A DNA stretch of 64,000 nucleotides from Hoeflea prorocentri. GTDB lineage: Bacteria > Pseudomonadota > Alphaproteobacteria > Rhizobiales > Rhizobiaceae. A program made the position numbers and the translations under genes. The notes beneath the pieces are model-generated. The model did no database searches, had not been told where the DNA came from, and saw only the letters and a list, made by a program, of their open reading frames with translations. Shown one piece after another: positions 1 through 8,050 of this stretch. Numbering within the stretch: the stretch's first letter is position 1; every line of letters begins with the position of its first letter. The stretch spans positions 4,464,001-4,528,000 of the forward strand of contig NZ_JAPJZI010000001.1 of the NCBI RefSeq assembly GCF_027944115.1, written 5' to 3'.

Positions 1-1
1 G

Positions 2-1519
2 GCATTGCGCGATATCGTCAACGATCCGGCATTGAACCCGTCCCAGAAAGCCCATCAGTTGGCGGTTGCCGCCGAAAACATGCTGGATTATCCGGCTCTT
101 GATGCGGAGACCCGAAAGGCACTCGACGAGCGGGTCATCTGCGACATGTATGAGGGACACGCGCCCTATAAGCCGCGCTACGTTCTGCCCGACTACTCGG
201 TTGTCCTGAAATCCGGCAGCGAATGGCTGGAACTGCCGGTGCCCAAGACGCTGGACGAGGCAGTCAACACGCTGATGATCGCCTATCACCATGTTCCCTC
301 GGTGACTGGCATACCGGTCTATATCGGGCAACTGGACGATTTGCTGCTGCCCTTTACGGAAGGCGTGTCGGACGAGGCGCTCTACACAAAGATCAAGCTG
401 TTCTGGCGCTATCTCGACCGGGTGCTTCCCGACGCCTTCATGCATGCCAATATCGGCCCGAGCGACAATCGGGTGGCGCGGGCCATATTGCGCGTCGATG
501 CGGAACTCAAGCAGGTGGCGCCGAACCTGACATTCCTTTACGACCCGCAGATCAGCAGCGAGAGCATTCTGGCCGAGGCCGCTGCCAATATCGTTGCCTG
601 TTCGAAACCGCATGTTGCTCATCACCCGACCCATGCGGCGGTGTTCGACGATCGGGGTTATGGCATAGTGAGCTGCTATAATGCGCTGCCGCTTGCTGGC
701 GGGGCTTCAACGCTGACCCGGATCAACCTGCGCGAAGTGGCGATGCGGGCGCGCAATGTGGAAGACTTCCTGAATGAGATGCTTCCCCACTACGTATCGC
801 TCAATTTCCGCCTCATCCGCAGCCGCGTCGACTACCTCTTCAATCAGTCCGGCTTCTTCGGCAGCTTCCTGGTTGATGAGGGGTGGATTGCGCGGGACCG
901 GTTTACTGCAATGTTCGGCATCTTTGCCATGGCCGAAGCGGTCAACCTGCTGCAGGACAAAGCCGGGCTGGCCGGTCGTTACGGCCTGGATGACGATGCC
1001 AATACGCTCGGCTACCGTATCTCGGCGCGCCTTGCGGAGCTGGTCGAGGCGGAACCGCTGGAAAATGTCTGGCGTGGCCGTGCCATGCTGCACGCGCAGG
1101 CCGGCCTCAGCAACGACAGCAACGCGACGCCGGGGGTTCGTATCCCCTATGGAAGCGAGCCGGATCCCGTCAGTCATGTCAAAGCGCTGGCGCCCCACCA
1201 CTGCTACTATCCGTCCGGCATCAGCGAAATCCTGACGCTGGACGAGACGGTCAAGGCCAATCCGGAAGCGGTTCTGCAACTGTGCAAGGGTGCGCTGGCA
1301 AGCGGTTTTAGAGAATTTACCGCCAATGTCGACAGCAACGACCTGGTGCGGGTGACGGGATACATGGTTCGCCTGTCGGATGTGGCGCGCCACAATGACA
1401 ATCAGGGCTCGCGTATCAACACAACCGGGCTCGGTGCAGAGGCTGCCAATGTCACCGGCATCCTTGATCGCAAACCGCGGGTGGTCGCAAATGAACGTCT
1501 CACAGGCGAACGTCAGTAA
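2..1519 (+). CDS. yjjI: YjjI-family glycyl radical enzyme (5' end cut by window)
   Basis: Glycyl radical enzyme of the YjjI family; the substrate of this family is not established. The visible part is 504 residues against about 516 in E. coli, and the first codons already align inside the family, so some 15-20 N-terminal residues lie before the window. The candidate thiyl cysteine is in GIVSCYNALP (codon at 674-676), and the glycyl radical loop is RVTGYMVRLSD near the C-terminus (Gly codon at 1358-1360). Conserved stretches such as FWRYLDRVLPDAFMHANIGP and EFTANVDSNDLVRVTGY fit the family closely. The next gene, its activase, overlaps the 3' end by 29 bases, so the two are translated as a pair. 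The radical form should be oxygen-sensitive, implying use under low oxygen. Confidence 0.93.
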   Translation, partial: ALRDIVNDPALNPSQKAHQLAVAAENMLDYPALDAETRKALDERVICDMYEGHAPYKPRYVLPDYSVVLKSGSEWLELPVPKTLDEAVNTLMIAYHHVPSVTGIPVYIGQLDDLLLPFTEGVSDEALYTKIKLFWRYLDRVLPDAFMHANIGPSDNRVARAILRVDAELKQVAPNLTFLYDPQISSESILAEAAANIVACSKPHVAHHPTHAAVFDDRGYGIVSCYNALPLAGGASTLTRINLREVAMRARNVEDFLNEMLPHYVSLNFRLIRSRVDYLFNQSGFFGSFLVDEGWIARDRFTAMFGIFAMAEAVNLLQDKAGLAGRYGLDDDANTLGYRISARLAELVEAEPLENVWRGRAMLHAQAGLSNDSNATPGVRIPYGSEPDPVSHVKALAPHHCYYPSGISEILTLDETVKANPEAVLQLCKGALASGFREFTANVDSNDLVRVTGYMVRLSDVARHNDNQGSRINTTGLGAEAANVTGILDRKPRVVANERLTGERQ

Positions 1520-2357
1520 GGTCCTGACCTGGTCCTGTGTAGACGGGCCGGGCAACAGGCTCGTCCTGTTCCTGCAAGGGTGCAATTTTGCCTGTCCGGG
1601 ATGTCACAATCCCCATACGGTCGGACAATGCAATCATTGCGGCGACTGTATCGCCGCCTGCCACAGCAAGGCCCTGTCTTTGAAGGACGGGCGGATCGCT
1701 TTTGATGCCGATGCCTGCGATGCGTGTGACGCCTGCCTCGATGCCTGCCCGATCAGCGCCAATCCGATGGTCCGAACCATGGGTGTCGGAGACGTGCTTC
1801 AATTGTTGCGTGATCACCGGCCGTTCCTGAGCGGCATCACGGTCTCCGGCGGTGAGGCGACGCTGCAGGCAAAATTCATTATCAACCTCTTCGGGGCTAT
1901 GCAAGACGATCCCGAGCTTGCTGGGCTTAGCCGTTTTATCGACACCAACGGGCACCTCGGCCCGAAAATGTGGGACCGGCTTTTGCCGGTGACCGATGGC
2001 GTGATGCTCGATATCAAAGCGTTCGATCCGGCCCTTCACCGTGAACTGACCGGGCGCGGCAATGAAAAGAGCCTGGCTTCTGCGCGGATCACATACGCGG
2101 CCGGCAAGCTCCACGAGCTGCGTTACCTGATGGTCCCGGACAAAACCGATACGCCGGCGGAGTTGACCCGGTTGAAGGGTTTTGTCCGCTCGCTGGGTCG
2201 TGATCAGCGTGTCAAACTCAACGCATTCCAGCATCACGGGGTGCGCGGCCGGGCGCGAGACTGGCCGAAGATGACGAAGGCAGGTGTTGTGGCTGCCGCT
2301 AATATGCTGCGCGCCAGCGGTTTGAACAATGTGGTCACACCGCCGGTCTGGCTCTGA
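1491..2357 (+). CDS. yjjW: YjjW-family glycyl radical enzyme activase (radical SAM)
   Basis: Radical SAM activating enzyme of 288 residues that would install the glycyl radical on the upstream YjjI-like protein. The SAM cluster motif CNFACPGC gives Cys31, Cys35 and Cys38. It is followed by an inserted ferredoxin-like region with two four-cysteine sets (CNHCGDCIAAC and CDACDACLDAC) and by the GITVSGGEAT motif that binds SAM. The ATG at 1491 was chosen over the longer open frame from 1380, because homologues begin just before the VSKVLTWSCVDGPG segment and the extra upstream codons are only yjjI read in another frame. The gene converges on the TetR gene at 2382 with 24 bases between the stops. 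Confidence 0.93.
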   Translation: MNVSQANVSKVLTWSCVDGPGNRLVLFLQGCNFACPGCHNPHTVGQCNHCGDCIAACHSKALSLKDGRIAFDADACDACDACLDACPISANPMVRTMGVGDVLQLLRDHRPFLSGITVSGGEATLQAKFIINLFGAMQDDPELAGLSRFIDTNGHLGPKMWDRLLPVTDGVMLDIKAFDPALHRELTGRGNEKSLASARITYAAGKLHELRYLMVPDKTDTPAELTRLKGFVRSLGRDQRVKLNAFQHHGVRGRARDWPKMTKAGVVAAANMLRASGLNNVVTPPVWL

Positions 2358-2381
2358 AGCGCTGGCCTTGCGTTTCAGAAG

Positions 2382-3095
2382 CTACTCGGCGGTCAGGGAA
2401 CGGATGATAAAACTGCTGAAAGCGTCGCCGATTTCGTCGGCGGTTTGTTTGCCGTTCGGATTGATCCATAAAAAGCTGTAGAAGAACATACCCATGAGAC
2501 CTTTGACCGCCACCTTCTCAATGGGTTTGAACGCACCCGTGGCCACGCCCACGGCAATCGCGTCCTCCCAGATCTGCTGGTAGTCCTGATGTAGCTGGGT
2601 GACCTCGCGGTGACGCTCGCCCGACAAAGCGTGAATCTCGCGAAAGCACACCGTCATTTCCGGCAGGTGCTGGAAAACGGTGTCGATCATACGGCAACTT
2701 AACTGTTTGATGCGCTCTATCGGATCCGGTTCGCGGGCTGCAATCTGCCGTCCCTCTTCGACGAGTTGCTGAATATATGTGGACGAGATGTCGTAGAGCA
2801 GGTCTTCCTTGCAGTCGATGTGGTGGTAAAGCGCGCCACGGCCCAGTCCGGTCGCTTCGCCAAGTTCAGCCACGCCGACTGCGTTGTATCCCTTTTTGGC
2901 GAACAGGACGGCCGCCTGTTCCCGGATACTTTCATATCTCTTCGTCGTTTTCAGGTTTCGGCCCTCTCGTCGCCTTGATCGCCCCTGGGATGAACGGCAG
3001 TCCTGGATGATCCCGTATCGGTCTGGCAAACGGAATTTGGGATCGCGCCACACTCGGTTGAGATTGGCCGAATATGTATGGACCGATCCGTCCAT
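2382..3095 (-). CDS. TetR-family transcriptional regulator
   Basis: One-component repressor. The helix-turn-helix is clear in the N-terminal half (IREQAAVLFAKKGYNAVGV, then GLGRGALYHHIDCKEDLL), followed by a C-terminal ligand domain of the type seen in regulators of acyl-CoA and fatty acid genes. The start is uncertain. The ATG at 3095 puts about 47 unusual residues before the usual beginning. A CTG at 2954, preceded by GAGAGGG, or a TTG at 3029 would give a normal-length protein of about 190-215 residues. A strong palindrome spans the ATG at 3095, which suits an operator better than coding sequence and favours a downstream start. Likely target: the acyl-CoA operon starting at 4023, and possibly itself (inference). 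Confidence 0.85.
   Translation of the reverse strand: MDGSVHTYSANLNRVWRDPKFRLPDRYGIIQDCRSSQGRSRRREGRNLKTTKRYESIREQAAVLFAKKGYNAVGVAELGEATGLGRGALYHHIDCKEDLLYDISSTYIQQLVEEGRQIAAREPDPIERIKQLSCRMIDTVFQHLPEMTVCFREIHALSGERHREVTQLHQDYQQIWEDAIAVGVATGAFKPIEKVAVKGLMGMFFYSFLWINPNGKQTADEIGDAFSSFIIRSLTAE
3078..3095. promoter_or_regulatory. palindrome, likely TetR operator
   Basis: Eighteen bases, ATGGACCGATCCGTCCAT, are self-complementary at 16 of 18 positions. The palindrome lies at the 5' end of the TetR reading frame, where an autoregulatory operator would be expected if translation really starts further downstream. It shares the core GACCGA-C with the palindrome in the 4023 operon promoter. Confidence 0.5.
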
Positions 3096-3180
3096 TTTTT
3101 CAAGGGAAGGGGGATCCGTACCCTGTTTTGGGGATTGGTCGGCAGACCCGGAAACAAACTGTCAGCAGCCGCTCTGAAAC

Positions 3181-3762
3181 TCAGTAGCCATATGTGCCGG
3201 TCTCATCGATCCGGATCGAATCAAGAATAACGCGTGAATCCTTGTTTTGTCCTTCCGCCAGTTCTCCGCCTTCCCGGCGTTTTAAGGCCTCGTCCACCTT
3301 GTCGTTATGTGAGCTTTCGGGGTCGATAATGGCTTTGACGAGCGTGTCGATGGTAATGCCAAGCTCGTCGAGACCGAGTTTCTTCTCGATCTCCTGAAGC
3401 ATGATGTAACCGAGGGGCTCCCGTGTCATCTCCACAATGGCCTTGCGGATGGCCTCCCCATAGTCGGACATCGAGTCATATTCGCTCATCTTGATGCCAA
3501 ACTCAGCTCCAAGACGCTCAAAAAGCCGCATTTTCAACTGGTTATGATCCACATGGTGGACGCTGAAGACATCGTCGACTGTCTTGGCTTGCGCTCCATT
3601 GGAAGCATTTTTGACGTTGTTGGCCGTCGCAATCAAATCGGGGCCCTTTGCATCCCGGTCGACAGCCGACGCGGACGGAAGTTGATCGTGACGCAGAATA
3701 TGAAGGGCGGCTGAATTGACCGTAAGCACGATTGTCTCCAACGGCAGCCGCCCGCCTTTCAT
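3181..3762 (-). CDS. hypothetical protein, 193 residues
   Basis: Not recognised. No signal peptide or membrane segment is evident. The C-terminal two thirds (from about residue 70) look helical and charged, with a stretch QLKMRLFERLGAEFGIKMSEYDSM and a repeated EEIEKKLGL-like helix, then an acidic tail rich in D, E and K. The first 65 residues are less ordered. The ATG at 3762 is followed by MKGGRLPLETIVLTVN. It is transcribed away from the catabolic operon and in the same direction as the TetR gene, 85 bases before that gene's annotated start. Codon use resembles the neighbours, so it is probably a real resident gene of unknown function. Confidence 0.6.
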   Translation of the reverse strand: MKGGRLPLETIVLTVNSAALHILRHDQLPSASAVDRDAKGPDLIATANNVKNASNGAQAKTVDDVFSVHHVDHNQLKMRLFERLGAEFGIKMSEYDSMSDYGEAIRKAIVEMTREPLGYIMLQEIEKKLGLDELGITIDTLVKAIIDPESSHNDKVDEALKRREGGELAEGQNKDSRVILDSIRIDETGTYGY

Positions 3763-3902
3763 GAAGGTGCGGTTCCGAAATCAAAGCGGCGGCTTCATGC
3801 TGCGCATCAACAAGCAGGTACACGTATAAAGAGTATTTCGAAACACTTAACCGATTCTTACCGGCGACAGAACCGTTCAGACTTGCGCGGACCAAAAAAG
3901 GC

Positions 3903-3932
3903 TTGACTTGCCGCGTGTCCTATTTCTAGATT
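3903..3932 (+). promoter_or_regulatory. sigma70-type promoter of the acetoacetyl-CoA operon
   Basis: TTGACT at 3903-3908 (in the alphaproteobacterial CTTGAC context) and TAGATT at 3927-3932 are separated by 18 bases. It is the best promoter match in the interval before the operon and lies 91 bases before the annotated start codon. Confidence 0.5.
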
Positions 3933-3935
3933 TCG

Positions 3936-3949
3936 ACCGACCGAACGGT
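3936..3949. promoter_or_regulatory. candidate TetR operator just after the -10 box
   Basis: ACCGACCGAACGGT has the palindromic form ACCG-N2-CG-N2-CGGT, with 10 of 14 positions symmetrical. It lies four bases after the -10 hexamer, so a bound repressor would block initiation. Its left half resembles the palindrome at 3078-3095. The TetR protein encoded at 2382-3095 is the obvious candidate ligand, but this link is inferred from position and similarity only. Confidence 0.4.
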
Positions 3950-4022
3950 ACAATTTTCGCCTGGCTACTTATTTGCCCTGCTTGGACCGTCGAACCGAGG
4001 CCGCTGGGGAGCCCGTCTTCCG

Positions 4023-6011
4023 ATGAACGCAGACAACTTGGCGCAAGGAGAAAGCAGTTCCGGTGGCGGGCGCGATAATGACGTCCTGTGGATGCCAACG
4101 GTTGCGCAACGCAAGGAGACCGCGCTTTGGCAATTTGCCGAGGAAAACGGCTTCGATCCGGAAGATTACGACACGCTTCACCGCTGGTCGATCAGCCAGA
4201 AAGGAGCCTTCTGGTCGGCTGTATGGGACTTCTGCGGTGTTGTCGGCGAGCCGGGAGATGCAGCCTTCCAGAAGGACGAAGCGGCATGGATGACCGGAGC
4301 CCGGTTCTTTCCGGATGCCCATCTGAACCTTGCGGAAAACCTGCTGCGCAGCGACGGAGCCGATACATCGGTCATTGCCATTGACGAGGCCGGCGGGCGA
4401 AAGGACGTCTTGCGCAAAGAGCTGATATCGCGCGTTGCCCGTGTGGCGGCCGGGCTGCGTGAGGCGGGTGTTCGAATGGGCGATCGGGTTGCCGGTGTTC
4501 AGCCGAACAATGTCGACGCGCTGGTCGCGTTGCTCGCGACCCTGTCCCTTGGCGCCGTGTGGACGTCCTGCTCCCCGGACTTCGGTAAAACCGCCATTGT
4601 CGACCGGATTGGGCAGGTGGCTCCAAAGGTTCTGTTCGCGGCTGCGCGTTACCGCTATGGCGGTAAAGATCACGATGTCGGCGAACGCATTGCGGAGGTT
4701 GTTGGTGAAATCCCCTCGATCACGACGCTTGTCTTGAGCGGCGAGGGCGACATACCGGGCGTGGCATTTGTCCGCCAGGACGTGTTCGGCGGCGACGGTC
4801 CGCCGGAGTTTACCCGCGTCCCCTTCGATCATCCGGCCTATATTCTTTATACCTCGGGCACCACGGGCATTCCGAAAGCCATTGTGCATCGCACGGGCGG
4901 TGTCTTGATGCAGCATCTGAAGGAACATGTGCTGCATGGTGATGTGCGCCGCGGTGATCGTCTGATCTGGTACACCAATACCGCCTGGATGATGTATCAC
5001 TGGACTGTCTCCGCCCTTGCCGCGCGGGCAACCATCGTCCTTTACGACGGGGCTCCGATCCTCAAGGCCGACAATGGTCTTGACTGCACGCCCCTTTGGA
5101 ACCTTGCCGACAGTGCCGATGTCACGCATTTGGGCGTCAGCCCGAAATATCTGGCGACACTGGCGGCCGAGGGTTATCTCCCACGGGTGCGTCACAAGCT
5201 TTCAGCGCTGCGGTCGCTGTTGGTGTGTGGCGCGCCCACCCTTCCGCATCAGTTCGACTGGGTTTACCGCTCGATCAAACGCGACATGAGTTTTTCGTCC
5301 ATATCCGGCGGGACCGAGATTCTCGGGTCCTTCCTGATCGGCTCGCCCATCCATCCTGTCAGGCGCGGGCAATTGACCGTTCCTGCCCTCGGCCACGCGG
5401 TCTCGGTTCTGGATGATCGAGGCGCTGCCGTGGTCGGAGAGCGTGGCGCACTGGTTTGTACGGAACCGTTTCCATCCATGCCCCTGACCTTCTGGGGCGA
5501 AGGCGGCGATGAGCGCTATCGTGACACCTATTTCAGCGCGCGCGCCGAAATCTGGACCCATGGCGATGTGGCGGAGCTGACATATACCGGGGGCGGCTAT
5601 GTGCATGGCCGGGCGGACAATACACTGAAACCTGGCGGTGTGCGCATCGGCATCTCGGAGATCTATGCGGTTTGCGAAAGCTATCCCGACTTTGAGGATT
5701 TCCTGGTTTTCGGCGCGCTTCATGATGGCGACGAGGAAGTCGTTCTTTGCCTGAAGCCGGCGGAGGGCGTCACCGTCACGCCGGATCTCGTCAAAACCCT
5801 GCGAAGGGACATTCGCACCCAGGCCTCTCCGCGTCACGTGCCTGCCCGAGTTCATGTTGTGTCGGACGTGCCATACACCGTCAACGGCAAGCGTGTCGAA
5901 AGCGCCGCGCGCACAACGGTTGCAGGCGAAACGGTCAAGAATCTCGGTTCGATTGCAAACCCGGATTGCCTGGCCGAATATGCCGGACTGAAACGGGACG
6001 CCTCCCTATGA
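4023..6011 (+). CDS. aacS: acetoacetyl-CoA synthetase
   Basis: ATP-dependent acyl-CoA ligase that makes acetoacetyl-CoA from acetoacetate, ATP and CoA; 662 residues, the usual size for the family. The N-terminal domain (HRWSISQKGAFWSAVWDFC) and the AMP-binding loop YILYTSGTTGIPKAIVH (about residues 273-290) are typical, as are the NTAWMMYHWTVSALA and FSSISGGTEILGSF segments and the C-terminal NGKRVE lysine region. The ATG at 4023 has no good ribosome site; the ATG at 4092 (MPTVAQRK) is an alternative. It is the first gene of a run with three ATGA-type overlaps. Its true acid could be another 3-oxo or branched acid. Confidence 0.9.
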   Translation: MNADNLAQGESSSGGGRDNDVLWMPTVAQRKETALWQFAEENGFDPEDYDTLHRWSISQKGAFWSAVWDFCGVVGEPGDAAFQKDEAAWMTGARFFPDAHLNLAENLLRSDGADTSVIAIDEAGGRKDVLRKELISRVARVAAGLREAGVRMGDRVAGVQPNNVDALVALLATLSLGAVWTSCSPDFGKTAIVDRIGQVAPKVLFAAARYRYGGKDHDVGERIAEVVGEIPSITTLVLSGEGDIPGVAFVRQDVFGGDGPPEFTRVPFDHPAYILYTSGTTGIPKAIVHRTGGVLMQHLKEHVLHGDVRRGDRLIWYTNTAWMMYHWTVSALAARATIVLYDGAPILKADNGLDCTPLWNLADSADVTHLGVSPKYLATLAAEGYLPRVRHKLSALRSLLVCGAPTLPHQFDWVYRSIKRDMSFSSISGGTEILGSFLIGSPIHPVRRGQLTVPALGHAVSVLDDRGAAVVGERGALVCTEPFPSMPLTFWGEGGDERYRDTYFSARAEIWTHGDVAELTYTGGGYVHGRADNTLKPGGVRIGISEIYAVCESYPDFEDFLVFGALHDGDEEVVLCLKPAEGVTVTPDLVKTLRRDIRTQASPRHVPARVHVVSDVPYTVNGKRVESAARTTVAGETVKNLGSIANPDCLAEYAGLKRDASL

Positions 6012-7171
6012 GACATCTGAGCCCCAGAGCCGTTCTGACCGGTATCGGCGAGTTAAAGCCGCAGCGCCGCACGCAAGGCGTGACCACAATGGAGCTTTTG
6101 ATGCGGGTCTCGGCGGAAGCCATGACCGATGCGGCAATCGCGCCGGATGAGGTTGATGGTCTGCTGGTCGCGCCACAGGTTGGCGAAACCCCCCAGCATG
6201 TTCCAGCTACCGTTGCCGAATATTTCGGCATGCAGCCGACCATGTCCAACATGGTGGACCTTGGTGGCGCGTCCGGACCGGGAATGATCTGGCGTGCCGC
6301 AGCGGCGATCGCCGCCGGCCAGTGCGAGACCGTTTTGTGTGTGATCGGCAATCATCGCAACGATCCGGCGCCGCGCTCGCCCAACCGCAATCCGGCGCGC
6401 GAATTCGATACGCCGTTCGGTGCATCGGGAGCGAACACGTCCTATGCGCTGCTCATGCAGGCCCATATGGACGCCTATGGATGCACCGCGGAGGACTACG
6501 CATCGATTGCCGCCGGATCGCGTGCCAATGCGCAGTTGAACGAGATGGCGATCTTCTACGGCAAGCCTGCATCGGTTGAAGACATTCTGGCATCACCCAT
6601 GGTCGCCTCACCCCTGCATCTGCTCGAGATCGTGATGCCGGTGGCGGGCGCTGATGCCGTGGTGGTCACGACGGCCGAACGGGCAAAGTCCGCGCCTCAT
6701 CCGCCGGTTTATCTGCTGGGGGCCGGTGAGAAGATCACCCACCGCGCCGTCAGCCAGGCCCCAAGCCTGACGTCCGGCCCGCTGAAGCCTTCAATGGAAC
6801 GTGCGCTGTCCCAGGCCGGCATGGCGGTCACGGATATGGATTTTCTGTCGTTCTACGATTGCTACACGATCATGGTTGCCGCGACGATCGAGGATGCCGG
6901 GCTTGCCAAGCCCGGGCAGTTCGGGGCGTGGCTGCGGGACAATGGCGGGATGGGCCCCGACGCGCGCCAGCCGATCAATACCCATGGCGGGCAGATCGGC
7001 TTCGGGCAGCCCGATCTTGCCGGCGGCATGACCCATGTCGTGGAAGCAGTGCGACAGATCAGGGGCAATGCACCGAACCGGCAGATCAAGGGCTGCCGGA
7101 CATCCCTTGTCACCGGAAACGGAGCGACCATGTCCGAAGCCGTTGCTCTTGTCTTGGGGGGCGATGCATGA
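6008..7171 (+). CDS. thiolase-fold protein lacking the nucleophilic Cys (SCP-x/Ltp type)
   Basis: Member of the thiolase superfamily close to lipid-transfer (SCP-x, Ltp) proteins, 387 residues. Where true thiolases carry the acyl-accepting cysteine, this protein has VDLGGASGPG (about residues 82-91), and the C-terminal thiolase cysteine region is replaced by SLVTGNGATMS. The His of the N-x-H-G-G motif is kept (NTHGGQIGFG, His326), and the SFYDCYTIMV segment is typical of the Ltp branch. It is therefore unlikely to be a thiolase. Ltp2-type homologues work as aldolases with a DUF35 partner, and the next gene encodes such a partner. The start overlaps the previous stop (ATGA). Activity and substrate are inferred. 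Confidence 0.8.
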   Translation: MRHLSPRAVLTGIGELKPQRRTQGVTTMELLMRVSAEAMTDAAIAPDEVDGLLVAPQVGETPQHVPATVAEYFGMQPTMSNMVDLGGASGPGMIWRAAAAIAAGQCETVLCVIGNHRNDPAPRSPNRNPAREFDTPFGASGANTSYALLMQAHMDAYGCTAEDYASIAAGSRANAQLNEMAIFYGKPASVEDILASPMVASPLHLLEIVMPVAGADAVVVTTAERAKSAPHPPVYLLGAGEKITHRAVSQAPSLTSGPLKPSMERALSQAGMAVTDMDFLSFYDCYTIMVAATIEDAGLAKPGQFGAWLRDNGGMGPDARQPINTHGGQIGFGQPDLAGGMTHVVEAVRQIRGNAPNRQIKGCRTSLVTGNGATMSEAVALVLGGDA

Positions 7172-7599
7172 CCGACTATTCGACACTGGAAGTTCCTGGA
7201 CCGACCATCACCGATCTGACGGCGCCGTTCTGGGAGGCCGTATCGGAAGGGCGCCTGATCATTCAGCGTTGTGGCTCCTGCGGTGAAGCCGTCTTTTACC
7301 CGCGCGCCCTTTGCCCGCATTGCTGGGCGGATGCGCTGAAATGGGAAGACGCCAGCGGCCATGGCCGGCTTAAATCCTTTTCTGAAATCTGGAAGCCCGG
7401 CCATCCGGGCTGGCTGCCGGTCGCACCCTATTGTGTCGGTCTCGTGGACCTCGCCGAAGGGCCGACCATGCTCAGCCACATCATTCCCGCCGACCGCCCT
7501 GTGAAAATCGGAGCGGAGCTTGTCTTCGCGCCGACACATGCCGGCGGACGCGTTCTCCCCTTCTTCAAAATCTCAGATCAGGCAAGGAGCAGCACATGA
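7168..7599 (+). CDS. DUF35 zinc-ribbon/OB-fold protein
   Basis: Small protein of 143 residues with a rubredoxin-like zinc ribbon (Cys35, Cys38, Cys49, Cys52; CGSC and CPHC) followed by an OB-fold that carries the YCVGLVDLAEGPTML segment. Proteins of this family are accessory subunits of thiolase-fold enzymes; in steroid side-chain breakdown one activates an Ltp2-type aldolase. It overlaps both neighbours by four bases, which argues for a stoichiometric complex with the preceding thiolase-fold protein. The W-K-P-G-H-P-G-W insertion before the OB strand is consistent with the family. Confidence 0.88.
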   Translation: MTDYSTLEVPGPTITDLTAPFWEAVSEGRLIIQRCGSCGEAVFYPRALCPHCWADALKWEDASGHGRLKSFSEIWKPGHPGWLPVAPYCVGLVDLAEGPTMLSHIIPADRPVKIGAELVFAPTHAGGRVLPFFKISDQARSST

Positions 7600-8048
7600 C
7601 GACGGCAGCAAAAGACGGTTGGGCCGGTGTGACAAACGGCAAGCCTAAATCAGGCCAGTTCTCGGAGCGAAGCCGCACTACGAAGATGAACGACATCGTG
7701 GCCTTCACCGAGATGACAGGCGACCGCAATCCGGTTCATTACGACGAGGAACTGGCCAAGAAAACGCCGTTCGGCAAGCTGATCGTCCAAGGTGGTGTGA
7801 CAACCGGCATCCTCAATGCCTGCGTCGCCGAGGATCTCCCCGGCCCCGGCACGGTATTCCTGGGAACGAATCTTTCCTTCAAAAAGGCGGTTGGGGTCAA
7901 CGAGGAGATCACCGGACGTGTCGAAGTCGTCTCGGTGCGTGACGACAAGCCGATCTGCGAGCTGAAGGTTTCGGTGGTCGACAGCGCAGGTGATATCTGT
8001 GTCGAAGGCACCGCGACAACCTATACGATGCCGCTACAGGGCCTTTAA
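7596..8048 (+). CDS. MaoC-family enoyl-CoA hydratase
   Basis: Hot-dog fold (R)-specific hydratase-like protein of 150 residues. The hydratase 2 signature is complete: TGDRNPVHYD with Asp43 and His48 as the catalytic pair, then FGKLIVQGGVTTG. It would add water to an enoyl-CoA, giving the 3-hydroxyacyl-CoA on which a retro-aldol or dehydrogenase step could act. The start codon overlaps the stop of the DUF35 gene. MaoC proteins in Ltp/DUF35 operons often work in the same complex, so this is the likely partner of the two genes before it. Confidence 0.88.
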   Translation: MTTAAKDGWAGVTNGKPKSGQFSERSRTTKMNDIVAFTEMTGDRNPVHYDEELAKKTPFGKLIVQGGVTTGILNACVAEDLPGPGTVFLGTNLSFKKAVGVNEEITGRVEVVSVRDDKPICELKVSVVDSAGDICVEGTATTYTMPLQGL

Positions 8049-8050
8049 GC

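Noticed and set aside
3969-5195. 408-codon minus-strand open frame
   Set aside because: Antisense shadow of the acetoacetyl-CoA synthetase gene; no domain, His/Arg-rich composition typical of antisense frames.
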